Positions 26,187 to 35,403 are shown, counted from the first letter of the stretch. The stretch is DNA of 64,000 bases from CAYLLN01 sp033762315 (GCA_033762315.1 JANRLS010000143.1:11053-75052); one strand, 5' to 3'. Translations and numbers: made by a program. The notes: generated from the letters alone by a model not told the origin.

Positions 26187-26495
26187 TTAGCAGTGGATAT
26201 TGGCGTCGAAGACTCGGACCCGCTCCCAACTCGCCTTGTTTTCGGCGATGAACTGCAGGTGCCGGGGGGCCGTTTGATAGGCGTCGTGGGCTTCCCGCGA
26301 TTCAAACACAAGCTGCAAGGCGACGTCAAAATCAAGCTGGTTGACCGGCCGGTCCAGGTCGGGCACGACGGTGCCGACCGCGAAGAGCACGGTTCCCGGA
26401 TGCCCGGTCAAATAGGTGCGGCAGGCGGTGAGCATCTTCTCGATGGCCTCCGCCGAGCGATCTTTCAGGGTGAAATAGACCATGTGGCCAAGCAT
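26187..26495 (-). CDS. Dabb family (stress-responsive alpha/beta barrel) protein
   Basis: This is a 102-residue ferredoxin-like-fold protein. The start MLGHMVYFTLKDRS and the later PVNQLDFDVALQLVFESREAHDAYQTAPRHLQF match the Dabb pattern, with conserved HxVYF-like strand 1 and the YxxxPxHxxF end. Such proteins are small dimers; some are enzymes in polyketide or terpenoid routes, most have no known job. ATG 26495 is chosen; the frame stays open for a further kilobase only because it runs antisense to P450 codons in another frame. It lies between the P450 gene and the ATP-grasp genes on the same strand. Confidence 0.85.
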   Translation of the reverse strand: MLGHMVYFTLKDRSAEAIEKMLTACRTYLTGHPGTVLFAVGTVVPDLDRPVNQLDFDVALQLVFESREAHDAYQTAPRHLQFIAENKASWERVRVFDANIHC

Positions 26496-26602
26496 GGGTG
26501 GGGTGCCTCGGCGGTGGGCGATGGGAAGCAATCCCGTGATGATAGCGACTCGGCCCACGGCCGGGCAGGCGGCAGGCCGGGGCAAATTGGCCGCCAAATC
26601 AA

Positions 26603-27934
26603 TTAACACAGCCGTATTTCGATGGGTTGGCCGGGGCGAAGCGTAATCGCCGGGAGCAGCTTCACCGGGGGGCGAGTCACTAGCTCGAGCTCGAATTGCT
26701 GGGCGACCTGAGCCAGCACGAGAATCGCTTCGAGCATGGCGAAAGTGTTGCCGATGCAAACCCGTGGGCCGCCGCCAAAGGGAAAATATGCATACTTGGG
26801 GAGCCTCGCCGCCAGTCCATCGGCCCAGCGGTCGGGATCGAATTCGTTGGGGCGTTCGTACCAGCGCCCGTCGCGATGCACGATCCACTGGCTCATGAGC
26901 ACGTTGGTTCCCGCCGGAATGAAATGCCGACCGATGGTGATGTCCGCTACGGGACGCCGGCCAACGACATACGCCGGCGGATAAAGCCGCATCGCCTCGC
27001 GAATGACCCGCTCGCACAAGGGAAGCTGAAGTAGATCGGCGGCGGTGGGAACGCGCCCCCCCAGCACGCCGCGCACTTCCTCCCGCACGCGAGCTTGCCA
27101 CGCCGGATGCTGGCCAAGCAGATACCAGGTCCAGGCGAGCGTATTGGCGGTCGTTTCGTGCCCCGCGAGAAACATCGTCATCACTTCGTCGCGGAGTTGC
27201 TGGTCCGAGAGTCCCCGTCCGTCGTCTTCGTCGCGGGCCGCCATGAGGATCGAAAGAAAATCGCCGCCGCCGATTCCCGCGGCGCGCCGCTCGTCGATCA
27301 GCGTTTGTAGCGTCGCGTCGAGCTTGGCGATCGTCCGCCGCAGGCGCAGATTGCGCGGCGCGGGAAACCAATACGGCAGCGGAATGGAGGCCCCGAAGCG
27401 CCCCATCACGTCGATCATCACCTGCTCCAGCTGCTGGCTCAGCTCGCGGAACCGGCCCGTGATATCGACATCGAGCAAGGCCCGCGCGGCGATGTCCATC
27501 GTCAGTTGCAGCATCTCGGCGGCGATGTCGCGCGTTTGCCCGCTTTGCCAACCCGCCAGCATCCGCTCGGTGGCGGCGGTCATCGTCGGGGCATAGCTTT
27601 CGACCCGCGACTTGCTAAACGCGGGCTGCACCAGGCGTCGCTGGCGGAGCCAATCTTCCCCTTCGTTAATCAAGAGCCCTTTTCCCATCAGGGGCCGCAA
27701 GAATTGCAGGGCATAGTTCTTGATGAACCGGCGATTCTCGGCGACCAGCACCTGCTCGATGTCGTCGGGATGCGAAAGCAACATGCTCCGTCGGTTGGCC
27801 GCCCGAAAATAGGCGGCGTCGCCATATTCGCGAAAGCACTGCTCGAAGAAGCCGAGCATGTCGCTGCGGAGGCGCGGCAAAACACCCACCAGCCAGTGGC
27901 CGCGAGGTCCGGGGAAATGGCGAACGGGGGTCAT
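26603..27934 (-). CDS. Cytochrome P450
   Basis: This is a 443-residue soluble P450. Key motifs are the I-helix AGHETT (257-262), the ExxR pair EAMR (313-316), and the heme loop FPFGGGPRVCIG with the thiolate Cys393 (385-394 region). The N-terminal FPGPRGHWLVGVLP lacks a membrane anchor. The type (opening PGP.....G.LP and WYERPNEFDPDRW) resembles CYP102/CYP4-like bacterial fatty-acid or terpenoid hydroxylases. No ferredoxin or reductase gene is adjacent. It heads the minus-strand cluster and is divergent from the lipoprotein gene at 28177, with about 240 bp between them for promoters. The substrate is unknown. Confidence 0.95.
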   Translation of the reverse strand: MTPVRHFPGPRGHWLVGVLPRLRSDMLGFFEQCFREYGDAAYFRAANRRSMLLSHPDDIEQVLVAENRRFIKNYALQFLRPLMGKGLLINEGEDWLRQRRLVQPAFSKSRVESYAPTMTAATERMLAGWQSGQTRDIAAEMLQLTMDIAARALLDVDITGRFRELSQQLEQVMIDVMGRFGASIPLPYWFPAPRNLRLRRTIAKLDATLQTLIDERRAAGIGGGDFLSILMAARDEDDGRGLSDQQLRDEVMTMFLAGHETTANTLAWTWYLLGQHPAWQARVREEVRGVLGGRVPTAADLLQLPLCERVIREAMRLYPPAYVVGRRPVADITIGRHFIPAGTNVLMSQWIVHRDGRWYERPNEFDPDRWADGLAARLPKYAYFPFGGGPRVCIGNTFAMLEAILVLAQVAQQFELELVTRPPVKLLPAITLRPGQPIEIRLC

Positions 27935-28176
27935 GCTCTGCCTGGGCTTGCGGATGCGGTCATTATGCCCGGCCCGCTGCCGATTGATAGCGGCGGGTCG
28001 CTATCATCCACAGCGGGGCGGCGCGCGAATTGTTACCGCATTTCATCGAAGCACGCCCGCTAGCGGACGATTGCTCTTCCACGTCATCGCCAAAATCGCT
28101 ATAGCTCGCCCCTCTTCTACCCCAGCCGAACTCGCGCAGACCCAGTGCGCGGCGGCCATTGCAAGACGAGGCCGAG

Positions 28177-29241
28177 ATGGACGGGCGTATTCATGCCTGG
28201 TCGGCGGTGCTGACGACGCTGCTTTTGGCGGGTTGCCAAGGGCCGCAGGTCGCCACGCATATCGACTCGGTCAATGCCGAGTATCGCCAACTGGAAGACT
28301 ACGTTTATTGCCTGGAAGATGAGAACCTGCGCTTGCAGCAAGAGCTGGAGCACGCCCAGGCCAATCATCAGCGTGGGCGGTCCGCCGAACCAGCCCGCGG
28401 GGGCCTCTTTCGCCGCACACCGCGAACTGAGTCCGCCGAGCCGGCGGGGCCGAGCGATCCTGGTCTGCCCAACATCGAAATGCCGAATTCGCCCGGCAAT
28501 ACGCCGCCCCGCAGCTCGACTTTGCAAAAGCCCGCGAGCGATGTCCCCGAAAGCCTCGATCTCGCGCCGCCGAGCGTGGAGCTTCCTGCGCCGAGCGAGC
28601 CGGCACCGCTACCGCCGCCGGTGCGCCCGACCGATGGCAAGGTGACGCACATCACGCTCAATTCGCTGCTCACTGGCGGAATCGATCTGGATGGCCAGGC
28701 GGGGGACGACGGACTGTCGGTCGTGATCGAGCCCCGCAATGCCGCCGAGCAGCTCGTTCCCGATGCGGGAGCCGTGTCGGTGGTGGTGCTCGATCCTTCG
28801 CGGCAAGGAGAGGCGGCTCGCGTAGCTCGCTGGGATTTTGATCTGTCGGCCACGCGGAGCAAGCTGCAAGCGACAGCCGCTGCGCCTGGAATCACCCTGC
28901 AAATGCCGTGGCCGGCCGAGGCACCGAAGAGCACGACGCTGCAGCTGTTTGTGCGGTACGAATCGCCGGATGGCCGAAAGCTGGAGTCGAGCCGGGAGAT
29001 TTACATCGCTCCCCTGGGCCAGGCCAGCCAGCGGTGGACGCCGCGCCCCCCCGAACGCCAGCGATCGGCCGAAGTGGCGCGGGTGCCGGTCGCGGGGGAA
29101 GGAAAGCCGGGGTCAGGAGGCAGGAAACACGAGACAGAGAGCGGGAAGGCTGGAACCCCCAAGCTGCTGGAGCCGCCGCCGGCGCTGTCGGGTGGCGGCG
29201 GGGCCAAACCGCCGGCACCGGCCTGGTCGCCCAATCGGTAA
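28177..29241 (+). CDS. Putative lipoprotein with coiled coil and proline-rich region
   Basis: The family is not recognised. The 354-residue product begins with a lipoprotein signal (AVLTTLLLAGCQG, lipid-attached Cys20). A predicted coiled coil follows at about 30-60 (YRQLEDYVYCLEDENLRLQQELE), then a Pro-rich, low-complexity stretch (about 65-150). A beta-rich domain lies at about 155-285 (THITLNSLLTGGIDLDGQAGDDGLSVVIEP; TLQLFVRYESPDGRKLESSREIYI), and a Gly/Pro-rich tail closes it. ATG 28177 has GAGG just upstream; a TTG lies six codons earlier. The codon region near 29100-29150 is purine-rich and looks like inserted simple sequence. It is probably anchored in a membrane facing the periplasm. 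Confidence 0.75.
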   Translation: MDGRIHAWSAVLTTLLLAGCQGPQVATHIDSVNAEYRQLEDYVYCLEDENLRLQQELEHAQANHQRGRSAEPARGGLFRRTPRTESAEPAGPSDPGLPNIEMPNSPGNTPPRSSTLQKPASDVPESLDLAPPSVELPAPSEPAPLPPPVRPTDGKVTHITLNSLLTGGIDLDGQAGDDGLSVVIEPRNAAEQLVPDAGAVSVVVLDPSRQGEAARVARWDFDLSATRSKLQATAAAPGITLQMPWPAEAPKSTTLQLFVRYESPDGRKLESSREIYIAPLGQASQRWTPRPPERQRSAEVARVPVAGEGKPGSGGRKHETESGKAGTPKLLEPPPALSGGGGAKPPAPAWSPNR

Positions 29242-29310
29242 GCTGCCGGCTGACGACTTTTCCCGCCGCGTGGGCATAATGGTGGTGGCCAATCTGGGGC
29301 ACCACGCGTC

Positions 29311-30159
29311 ATGTCTCAACCCGCGCACATTCTGCTGGCGACCGACAGCCGCGAGCGCAGCGAAAGCTGGACCGCCGCTCTGGCCACCGTTCGCTGCCGC
29401 GTGCATCGCCCGGACGATCCACAAGCGGCCGCCGACGTGGATGTGATCGTCACCGACCGGCCACTTTCGCAATCCAACCTGCCGCTGGACGACGAGCGGC
29501 TGGCCCGCGGCGAAATCGGCCTCGTCACGGTCGGTGTCGCTGGACCGGCCGATGTTTCGCTTCCCGGCGATTGCTCGTCGCGCGAAGTGCGCCTCGCCTG
29601 CTTGCTCCTGGCCGAGATCATCCGCCTCCGCCGGCAGCGCGAAGCGGCCCGCCGCCGGGAGCGCGTGCTGTCGCACCTCGCCCTGTCCGACCCGCTTACC
29701 GGCTTGCCGAACCGACGGGCGTGGGAACAGCAACTGGCCGAGCGGCTGCTGGGGGAAGGAGAGGCGACTCCGTGTTGCCTCGCGCTCTTTGACATCGACC
29801 TCTTCAAGGAGTTGAACGACCGGGCGGGACATCTGGTGGGGGACGAAAACTTGCGCTCGATCGCGACCCGCCTGTCGGCCGCGGCGCGCCGCCGGAATGG
29901 GGTAGCGCGGCTGGGCGGCGACGAGTTCGCGGTGCTCCTCGAAGGACTGCCGGCCAGCGAAGCGGCGGCCGAAGTCGAGCGAATTCGCTCGCAAGCCTCG
30001 GGCCTCGCCAGCGGCGCGGCGGGACGAATCACCCTCAGTGCGGGCTGGGCGGCACTCGTCGCCCCGAGCACCAAGCCGGCCATCGACCAAGCGTTGCACC
30101 AGGCCGATGCCGCCCTGCGCGTCGCCAAACTGGCGGGACGCGAGCGGACGTGTCCTTAA
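29311..30159 (+). CDS. GGDEF domain protein (probable diguanylate cyclase)
   Basis: The 282-residue protein has an N-terminal part (about 1-100) that resembles a degenerate response-regulator receiver (HILLATDSRERSESW, VDVIVTDRPL). A helical linker follows, and then the GGDEF domain (about 120-280). Seen are DPLTGLPNRRAWEQ, metal-binding FDIDLFKELND (160-170) and intact GGDEF (202-206). The usual inhibitory RxxD, five residues before GGDEF, reads RRRN, so product inhibition may be weak. It should make cyclic di-GMP. The gene's last four bases overlap the end of the opposing PaiB-like gene. Confidence 0.88.
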   Translation: MSQPAHILLATDSRERSESWTAALATVRCRVHRPDDPQAAADVDVIVTDRPLSQSNLPLDDERLARGEIGLVTVGVAGPADVSLPGDCSSREVRLACLLLAEIIRLRRQREAARRRERVLSHLALSDPLTGLPNRRAWEQQLAERLLGEGEATPCCLALFDIDLFKELNDRAGHLVGDENLRSIATRLSAAARRRNGVARLGGDEFAVLLEGLPASEAAAEVERIRSQASGLASGAAGRITLSAGWAALVAPSTKPAIDQALHQADAALRVAKLAGRERTCP

Positions 30160-30779
30160 CGTGCTGATTCGCGCTCGCGCATCAGTTCGGCGACGGCGAG
30201 TGCGTCGGCCGAGCCGTGGTTTTCGAGCGCGCTGGCGACACGTTCGCGCCGCTCGGCGGGCTGATTCTGATTGAGCTTCCACTTCCCTTCGAGCCGGTCG
30301 ATGGGAATCCGAAAGCCGACGATCTGCCGGGTCAAATTGGCGGTGAAGTCGGCGGGCTGGCCGGCAAGTTGCCAAGGTTGCGGCAGGGGAGCTTCAAAAT
30401 GCGCTACCATTCTCGCGAGGAGCGAACTGGTATCGCGGTCGTCCATCAATTCCAGCTTGCCATAGGCATGAATGGCGACATAGTTCCACGTCGGCACCAC
30501 GCGCTCGGCGGCATACCAGGTGGGCGAAATATAGGCATGTGGCCCCGAAAAGACGACCAGCACCTCCTGCGTAGCGGCGCTTTGCCACTGCGGATTCGCG
30601 CGGGCCAAGTGGCCGAGCAGCGTGCCCTTCGATCCCGACCCGCGGTCCAAGAGGAGCGGCAAGTGGCTGGCGACGAGTTGGCCGTTGTCCTGACTCGCGA
30701 GGATGGCGAAGCTGTAGCGCTCGATGGCGTCCCACAGCGTCGGCAAGCCGTCTTCGGCAAAGTGCGGCGGCGTGTACAT
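30156..30779 (-). CDS. PaiB-like FMN-binding protein
   Basis: The 207-residue protein belongs to the PaiB/FMN-binding split-barrel family named after the Bacillus protease-synthesis regulator. The opening YTPPHFAEDG, the strands SFAILASQDNGQLVASHLPLLLD, GPHAYISPTWYA and VPTWNYVAIHAYG, and the C-terminal GFRIPIDRLEGKWKLNQNQP are all diagnostic. ATG 30779 sits 8 bp after the gltX stop, so it is cotranscribed with gltX. Most relatives have no proven DNA binding; it may be a flavin or heme-type oxidoreductase. The frame stays open upstream into the gltX end, but the family start is at MYTPP. Confidence 0.9.
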   Translation of the reverse strand: MYTPPHFAEDGLPTLWDAIERYSFAILASQDNGQLVASHLPLLLDRGSGSKGTLLGHLARANPQWQSAATQEVLVVFSGPHAYISPTWYAAERVVPTWNYVAIHAYGKLELMDDRDTSSLLARMVAHFEAPLPQPWQLAGQPADFTANLTRQIVGFRIPIDRLEGKWKLNQNQPAERRERVASALENHGSADALAVAELMRERESAR

Positions 30780-30787
30780 CGGGCTCC

Positions 30788-32362
30788 CTACTTCGCGAGT
30801 GCCCGGTCGATCCGCGCGAGGGACGACTCGCGGCCGAGAATCGCCAGGCAATCATAGACCCCCGGACCAACGCTCTTGCCCGTCACCGCCACGCGAAGCG
30901 TATGCACGATGTCGCCGATCTTGATCCCCTGAGCGGCGATGAAGCTCTTGAGCGCCTCCTCCAGCGGACTGACCTCAAACGGTTCGACGGTCGCCAGTAC
31001 CGCGCGAAACTTGCCGAGCAATTCCTTGGCTTGCGGCGGGGCAACGCGCTTGGCGAAATCCGCCGCGTCGTAGGGCAATTCGGCGTCGGCGAGGAAGAAG
31101 AAATCGGCATAGGCGAGGATATCGCCGGCAACTTTCAGGCGGTCGCCGGAAGCTTCGATGATCTGTGTCAGTTTGGGACCGACTTCGCATGGCGCGGGAT
31201 CGGGAATCAGCTTCGCCGCCTGCAAAAACCGCAGCATGGCCGGCACCTTCTGCTTCGTCGGCACGCGCTGCATGGCGCGGTCTTCGAACGACCAGAGCTT
31301 TTTCGGGTCGAAGCTGGCGGGGGCGTTTGTCACTCGCTCGAGCGAAAAATGCTGAATCATCTCCTCGCGGGTCAGGTCTTCGGTTTTGTCGTCGAGCGAC
31401 CAGCCCAGCAGCACCAGATAGTTGATGATCGCGTCGGGGAGGTAGCCGACATCGCGGTAAAAATCGACGATCACCGGGTTGAAGGTCTCGGCGGTCGCTA
31501 CCCGGCCAATGCGGGCCGCGATTTCAGCCCCCTGGTCGTACATCCGCTTGAACTCCGGGTTCTTCAAATACTGGGCGATCTTGCGCTTGCTCAGCTTCTG
31601 GTGGCTCCCCGGCTCGGCGACATAAGGAAGGTGGGCATATTCCGGCAGCGGATAGCCCAGGGCCTCGGCAATGAAAATCTGCCGCGGCGTATTGCTGAGA
31701 TGCTCGACCGCCCGAATCACGTGCGAAATGCGGAAGTCCTGATCATCGACGACGCTCGCCAGGTGATAGAGACAGGTGCCGTCGGCTCGCTGGATGACGT
31801 GGTCCTGCTCTTTGTCCCAGTCGAATTCGCAGACACCCCGGATTCGGTCGGTAAAAACGCACTTCCCCTGCCGCGGCATCTTGCAGCGCACGACCTGCGT
31901 CCGTCCCTCGGCCGCGAATTTGGCCGCCTCGTCGTCGGTCTCCGCCATCCAGCGGCGGCTATAGAGGAATGCCTTCTTCTCCTTCTCGGCTTGCTCGCGC
32001 TCGGCTTTGAGCTCGTCGGTGGTGGCGAAATCGCGATAGGCGAGCCCTTTGGCGAGCATCTCCTTTACGGCCGCTTGATAGCGGTCGAGCCGTTGCGACT
32101 GGAAATACGATCCGCACGGCCCGCGGCTACTTGTGCCGTCGTCGGTGGGGCCTTCGTCCCAATCGAGGCCCAACCACTTGAAGCCATCGAGAATTGGTTG
32201 CAGCGCCTCGGCCACGTTCCGCTCGGCATCGGTGTCGTCGATCCGCAACAAGAACTGACCGCCATGCTGCCGGGCAAAGAGCCAGTTAAAGAGTGCCGTG
32301 CGGACGCCGCCGATATGCAGGTAGCCGGTGGGACTGGGAGCGAAGCGGGTGCGAACAGTCAT
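30788..32362 (-). CDS. gltX: Glutamyl-tRNA synthetase
   Basis: The enzyme (524 residues, class I) charges tRNA-Glu, and often tRNA-Gln for later amidation. The start TRFAPSPTGYLHIGGVRTALFNWLFAR contains the HIGH-type motif (HIGG). The KMSKS counterpart is KLSKRK, preceded by the normal YVAEPGSHQ. The catalytic and anticodon-binding regions have normal length. The ATG lies 122 bp from the divergent ribD start. It shares a transcript with the PaiB-like gene. Confidence 0.97.
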   Translation of the reverse strand: MTVRTRFAPSPTGYLHIGGVRTALFNWLFARQHGGQFLLRIDDTDAERNVAEALQPILDGFKWLGLDWDEGPTDDGTSSRGPCGSYFQSQRLDRYQAAVKEMLAKGLAYRDFATTDELKAEREQAEKEKKAFLYSRRWMAETDDEAAKFAAEGRTQVVRCKMPRQGKCVFTDRIRGVCEFDWDKEQDHVIQRADGTCLYHLASVVDDQDFRISHVIRAVEHLSNTPRQIFIAEALGYPLPEYAHLPYVAEPGSHQKLSKRKIAQYLKNPEFKRMYDQGAEIAARIGRVATAETFNPVIVDFYRDVGYLPDAIINYLVLLGWSLDDKTEDLTREEMIQHFSLERVTNAPASFDPKKLWSFEDRAMQRVPTKQKVPAMLRFLQAAKLIPDPAPCEVGPKLTQIIEASGDRLKVAGDILAYADFFFLADAELPYDAADFAKRVAPPQAKELLGKFRAVLATVEPFEVSPLEEALKSFIAAQGIKIGDIVHTLRVAVTGKSVGPGVYDCLAILGRESSLARIDRALAK

Positions 32363-32484
32363 GGGGGTGCGATTGGGAAGAGGATGAATTCGTCGATTAG
32401 AAGCGGGGGCCCGCGGCGATCCAAGGGGATGGACGCGCCAGCCGGCCCCTGGTTCCCAGGCGTGGGGGAATTAAGCTGAATCTC

Positions 32485-33597
32485 ATGTCCACGTTCGACG
32501 AAGACCTCCGGTTCATGCGGCGCGCGATCGAGCTGGCCCGCCGCGGCCAGGGCTATGTCGAGCCGAATCCCATGGTCGGCTGCGTGATCGTCAGGGACGG
32601 GCAGATGGTGGGGGAAGGTTGGCACCAGCGGTTTGGCGGCCCGCATGCCGAGATCGAGGCCCTGCTGGCGGCGGGAACTCAGGCGGCGGGAGGGACGATG
32701 TACGTCACGCTGGAGCCATGTTGCCATTATGGCAAGACACCCCCCTGCACCGAGGCGATCGTGCCGGCGGGAATCAAGCGGGTGGTCGTCGCGATGCGCG
32801 ATCCGTTTCCGCAAGTCGCTGGCGGCGGACTGAAGCAACTGGCCGACGCGCGGATCGATGTGGAACTCGGCCTGGGCGAGGAGGAGGCCCGCCACCTCAA
32901 TGCGCCGTATCTGAAGCTGCTGGCGACCGGGCGGCCCTGGGTGATTGCCAAATGGGCGATGACACTCGATGGCAAAATCGCGACCCGGGGCGGCTATAGC
33001 CAGTGGATTTCGAGTGAAGCGTCGCGAGCGGTGGTGCATCAGTTGCGCGGCCGGGTCGATGCGATTGCCGTTGGCCGGCGCACGGCACAGCTCGACGATC
33101 CGCAATTGACCTCCCGCCCTGCCGAGGGCGTGCCGGCTCGCGTGGCGACGCGCATCGTATGCGATTCGCTGGCGCGATTGGCGAGCTTCAATCAGGTGGT
33201 GAAAACGTCGCGGCAAATTCCGACCCTCATCGCCGCCGGCCCCGATGCCGACGAGAAAGACCTCCGCCGCCTGACCGCCGCCGGCTGCGAGGTGCTCCCC
33301 TTCGCGGCACCAACCCACTACGAGCGGCTGATCGAATTGCTCGACGAGCTGGGCCGCCGCCGGATGACCAACGTGCTGGTCGAAGGGGGAGGGCAACTGC
33401 TCGGCACCTTGCTCGACGCCCGGCAGATCGATGAGGTTCACATTTTCATCGCCCCCAAGCTGTTTGGTGGCGAGAAAGCGCCGGGGCCGCTGGCCGGGGC
33501 GGGAATCGAGCAAGTGGCCGACGCGATTGCTCTCGCCAACCTCCATCTGCAAACGCTCGGCGGCGATCTGTATCTCTCGGGCCGCCTCGCCAAATAG
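32485..33597 (+). CDS. ribD: Bifunctional diaminohydroxyphosphoribosylaminopyrimidine deaminase/reductase
   Basis: RibD (370 residues) carries out the second and third steps of riboflavin synthesis. The N-terminal zinc deaminase has HAE (about 50-52) and PCCHYGKTPPC (about 75-85), with FMRRAIELARRGQGYVEPNPMVGC at the start. The C-terminal reductase covers about 150-370 (PWVIAKWAMTLDGKIATRGGYSQWIS, VDAIAVGRRTAQLDDPQLTSR, VLVEGGGQLLGTLL). No other rib gene is adjacent. It is divergent from gltX. Confidence 0.97.
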   Translation: MSTFDEDLRFMRRAIELARRGQGYVEPNPMVGCVIVRDGQMVGEGWHQRFGGPHAEIEALLAAGTQAAGGTMYVTLEPCCHYGKTPPCTEAIVPAGIKRVVVAMRDPFPQVAGGGLKQLADARIDVELGLGEEEARHLNAPYLKLLATGRPWVIAKWAMTLDGKIATRGGYSQWISSEASRAVVHQLRGRVDAIAVGRRTAQLDDPQLTSRPAEGVPARVATRIVCDSLARLASFNQVVKTSRQIPTLIAAGPDADEKDLRRLTAAGCEVLPFAAPTHYERLIELLDELGRRRMTNVLVEGGGQLLGTLLDARQIDEVHIFIAPKLFGGEKAPGPLAGAGIEQVADAIALANLHLQTLGGDLYLSGRLAK

Positions 33598-33912
33598 CCG
33601 GCATGTAACGCTCCGCGCAGGCCGCGACCATATCAGCAAGGTTTGGACAGGGATGTTCATCCGGCAGTCAGGGGCGTCCATGTTTTGATCGCCCGCTGCC
33701 CAAGATTCGCCGCCGGTCGCGCATTCGGCAGAAGTGGTATGCGGTTTGCCACGGTGAAAATCGTTCCCCCGCCGCTCTCGATCCCAAGTGAAGTTTCGCC
33801 GTGCGGCCCCAGCCAAAGAGGGGTTTTGCGGTTGTCCCCCACGGTGGGCAACGCGATAATGGAAACCGGTGTCCGCATGGGAATGCCTCCTCCGTCGAAA
33901 GCGACCGGGACG
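33598..33912. other. Spacer between ribD and the J-like membrane protein gene
   Basis: The 315 bases hold no gene that I can support. The frame of the downstream gene stays open through it, with ATG codons at 33877 and 33883 as possible earlier starts, but the sequence lacks conserved protein features. No clear promoter or hairpin was seen. Confidence 0.4.
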
Positions 33913-35346
33913 ATGTCCGAGCCGTTTGATCCCTATCGCAAATGGCTGGGCATCCCGCTCAAGGACCAGCCGCCGAACCACTATCGGCTGCTGGGGATTG
34001 CCAATTTCGAGAGCGATCCGGACGTGATCGAGAACGCGGCCGCCCGGCAGATGTCGCATGTGCGAACGTTTCAGGGGGGCAAGCACGCGGCCCTGTCGCA
34101 GCGCGTCTTGACCGAGCTTTCGGCGGCCAAGATGTGCTTGTTGGTCGAGGCCGAGAAGGCGAAGTACGACGCGGCACTCCGCAAGGAATTGGCGGCGGCT
34201 GGCAAGCTCTCGTCCGAGGCTCCACTCGACGACGATGCGGCGGTCGAAGTTCCGCCGCCGATGCCGCCGTTTCCCGCGGTCAATCGGCCCGAAAGACGCT
34301 GGAAAATGGAAGACGCCGCGCTGCCGCCGCCGGGCGTTTCGCCCCCCTTGCCGCCGGTACCGATTTCGATGCCGGTGGGGACCGCGGTCGCGTCGGTTCC
34401 CAAGCTCAAGGGGCGCTCTTCCACCGCGTATCGCCACAAGCACAAGCCGAGCGCGCTGCCGCTGGTCATCATGGTGGTCGGTCTGCTGTTCTTGGTGGGT
34501 GGCGGCGTGGTGGCGGCAATCGTCATGAATCAGCCCGCGCGCCCCGAACCACACAAAACAAAGCCGCCGGTCGCCGAACGGCCACCATCGAACTCGAACA
34601 AGCACGTTGCCGAGCGCCCCAGGCCCGCCGCGCCGGTCGCCACGCTCCCCCCGTCGTCGTTTCCCATCGGCACCGACGAGCCAGCGCCCCCCGCGGTCGC
34701 GCCGCCATTCAAGCTGCCGGTCGAAATCCCCGCTCCGCCATCCGACGACATGCCGGTGGTCGATCGCTTCCGGCAGAAGCTGTTTCACGCCAATCAGGCC
34801 CTGTCGTCGCGCGACGAAGAGAAGTTCGCGAGCGAGCTGAAAGAGGCCGAAACCTTGCTGGCCGATCCCAAGTTGACCGATTCGCAGCGCGGCGCTTTCG
34901 GAGAAGATGTCGAGCATTTGCGAAATCTTCACACGCTGATCGATCAATTCTGGACGACGACCGAGGCGAATCTTGCCACCCAACTAAAAATCGGCGAGCC
35001 GGTGCTCTTCTTCAAAAGTAAGGTCGAGTTGGTCTCGCTCGTCGCGGACAATGTCACCCTCAAGGTGAACGATGGCCCGGCGGTCGAAACAGCGGTCCGG
35101 CAAATGGACCCCATTGCCGCGGCGCTGATTGCCGGCAAGTCGGCCAACATCGCCGAGCCGAAAACGTTTCTGCCGATCCTGGCGTTTCTGTCGATTGACG
35201 AGCGGGCGGAGAAGCAATATCCCGAAGACAACGTCGTGAAGTTCGCGCGGCGGTTTTTCAACGAGAATCGGTTGGCGGGCCAGCGAAACCTCGAAATCGC
35301 GGCCCGCTTGGGTCTCAAATTGGGCGAATTGCCGCTCGGTCCCTAA
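33913..35346 (+). CDS. Planctomycete membrane protein with N-terminal J-domain-like region
   Basis: The 477-residue product starts with a roughly 100-residue module (FDPYRKWLGIPLKDQPPNHYRLLGI through KAKYDAALR). That module reads like a J-domain relative without the HPD loop, and I recall it at the start of many planctomycete proteins, including kinases. A proline-rich cytoplasmic stretch leads to one transmembrane helix at about 178-202 (LPLVIMVVGLLFLVGGGVVAA). Then comes a Pro-rich linker (about 205-280) and a helical/beta C-terminal domain (about 285-477). ATG 33913 is chosen just before the module. The downstream PQQ-propeller gene follows 57 bp later. Function is unknown. Confidence 0.75.
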   Translation: MSEPFDPYRKWLGIPLKDQPPNHYRLLGIANFESDPDVIENAAARQMSHVRTFQGGKHAALSQRVLTELSAAKMCLLVEAEKAKYDAALRKELAAAGKLSSEAPLDDDAAVEVPPPMPPFPAVNRPERRWKMEDAALPPPGVSPPLPPVPISMPVGTAVASVPKLKGRSSTAYRHKHKPSALPLVIMVVGLLFLVGGGVVAAIVMNQPARPEPHKTKPPVAERPPSNSNKHVAERPRPAAPVATLPPSSFPIGTDEPAPPAVAPPFKLPVEIPAPPSDDMPVVDRFRQKLFHANQALSSRDEEKFASELKEAETLLADPKLTDSQRGAFGEDVEHLRNLHTLIDQFWTTTEANLATQLKIGEPVLFFKSKVELVSLVADNVTLKVNDGPAVETAVRQMDPIAAALIAGKSANIAEPKTFLPILAFLSIDERAEKQYPEDNVVKFARRFFNENRLAGQRNLEIAARLGLKLGELPLGP

Positions 35347-35403
35347 CGCCGGCCAAAGGGCGGTGGGCGCGACCGGGCGACATCTCTTGTGGGAGCAACA
35401 GCT

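Noticed and set aside
26496..27551. A possible fusion of the Dabb protein with a long N-terminal part.
   Set aside because: The extra stretch is an out-of-frame shadow of the P450 gene; Dabb proteins are about 100 residues and start at MLGHMVYF.
32359..34983. A very long open frame on the minus strand opposite ribD and the J-like gene.
   Set aside because: It is antisense to two well-supported genes, its sequence is Arg/Gly/Gln-rich without any motif, and such shadows are expected at high G+C content.
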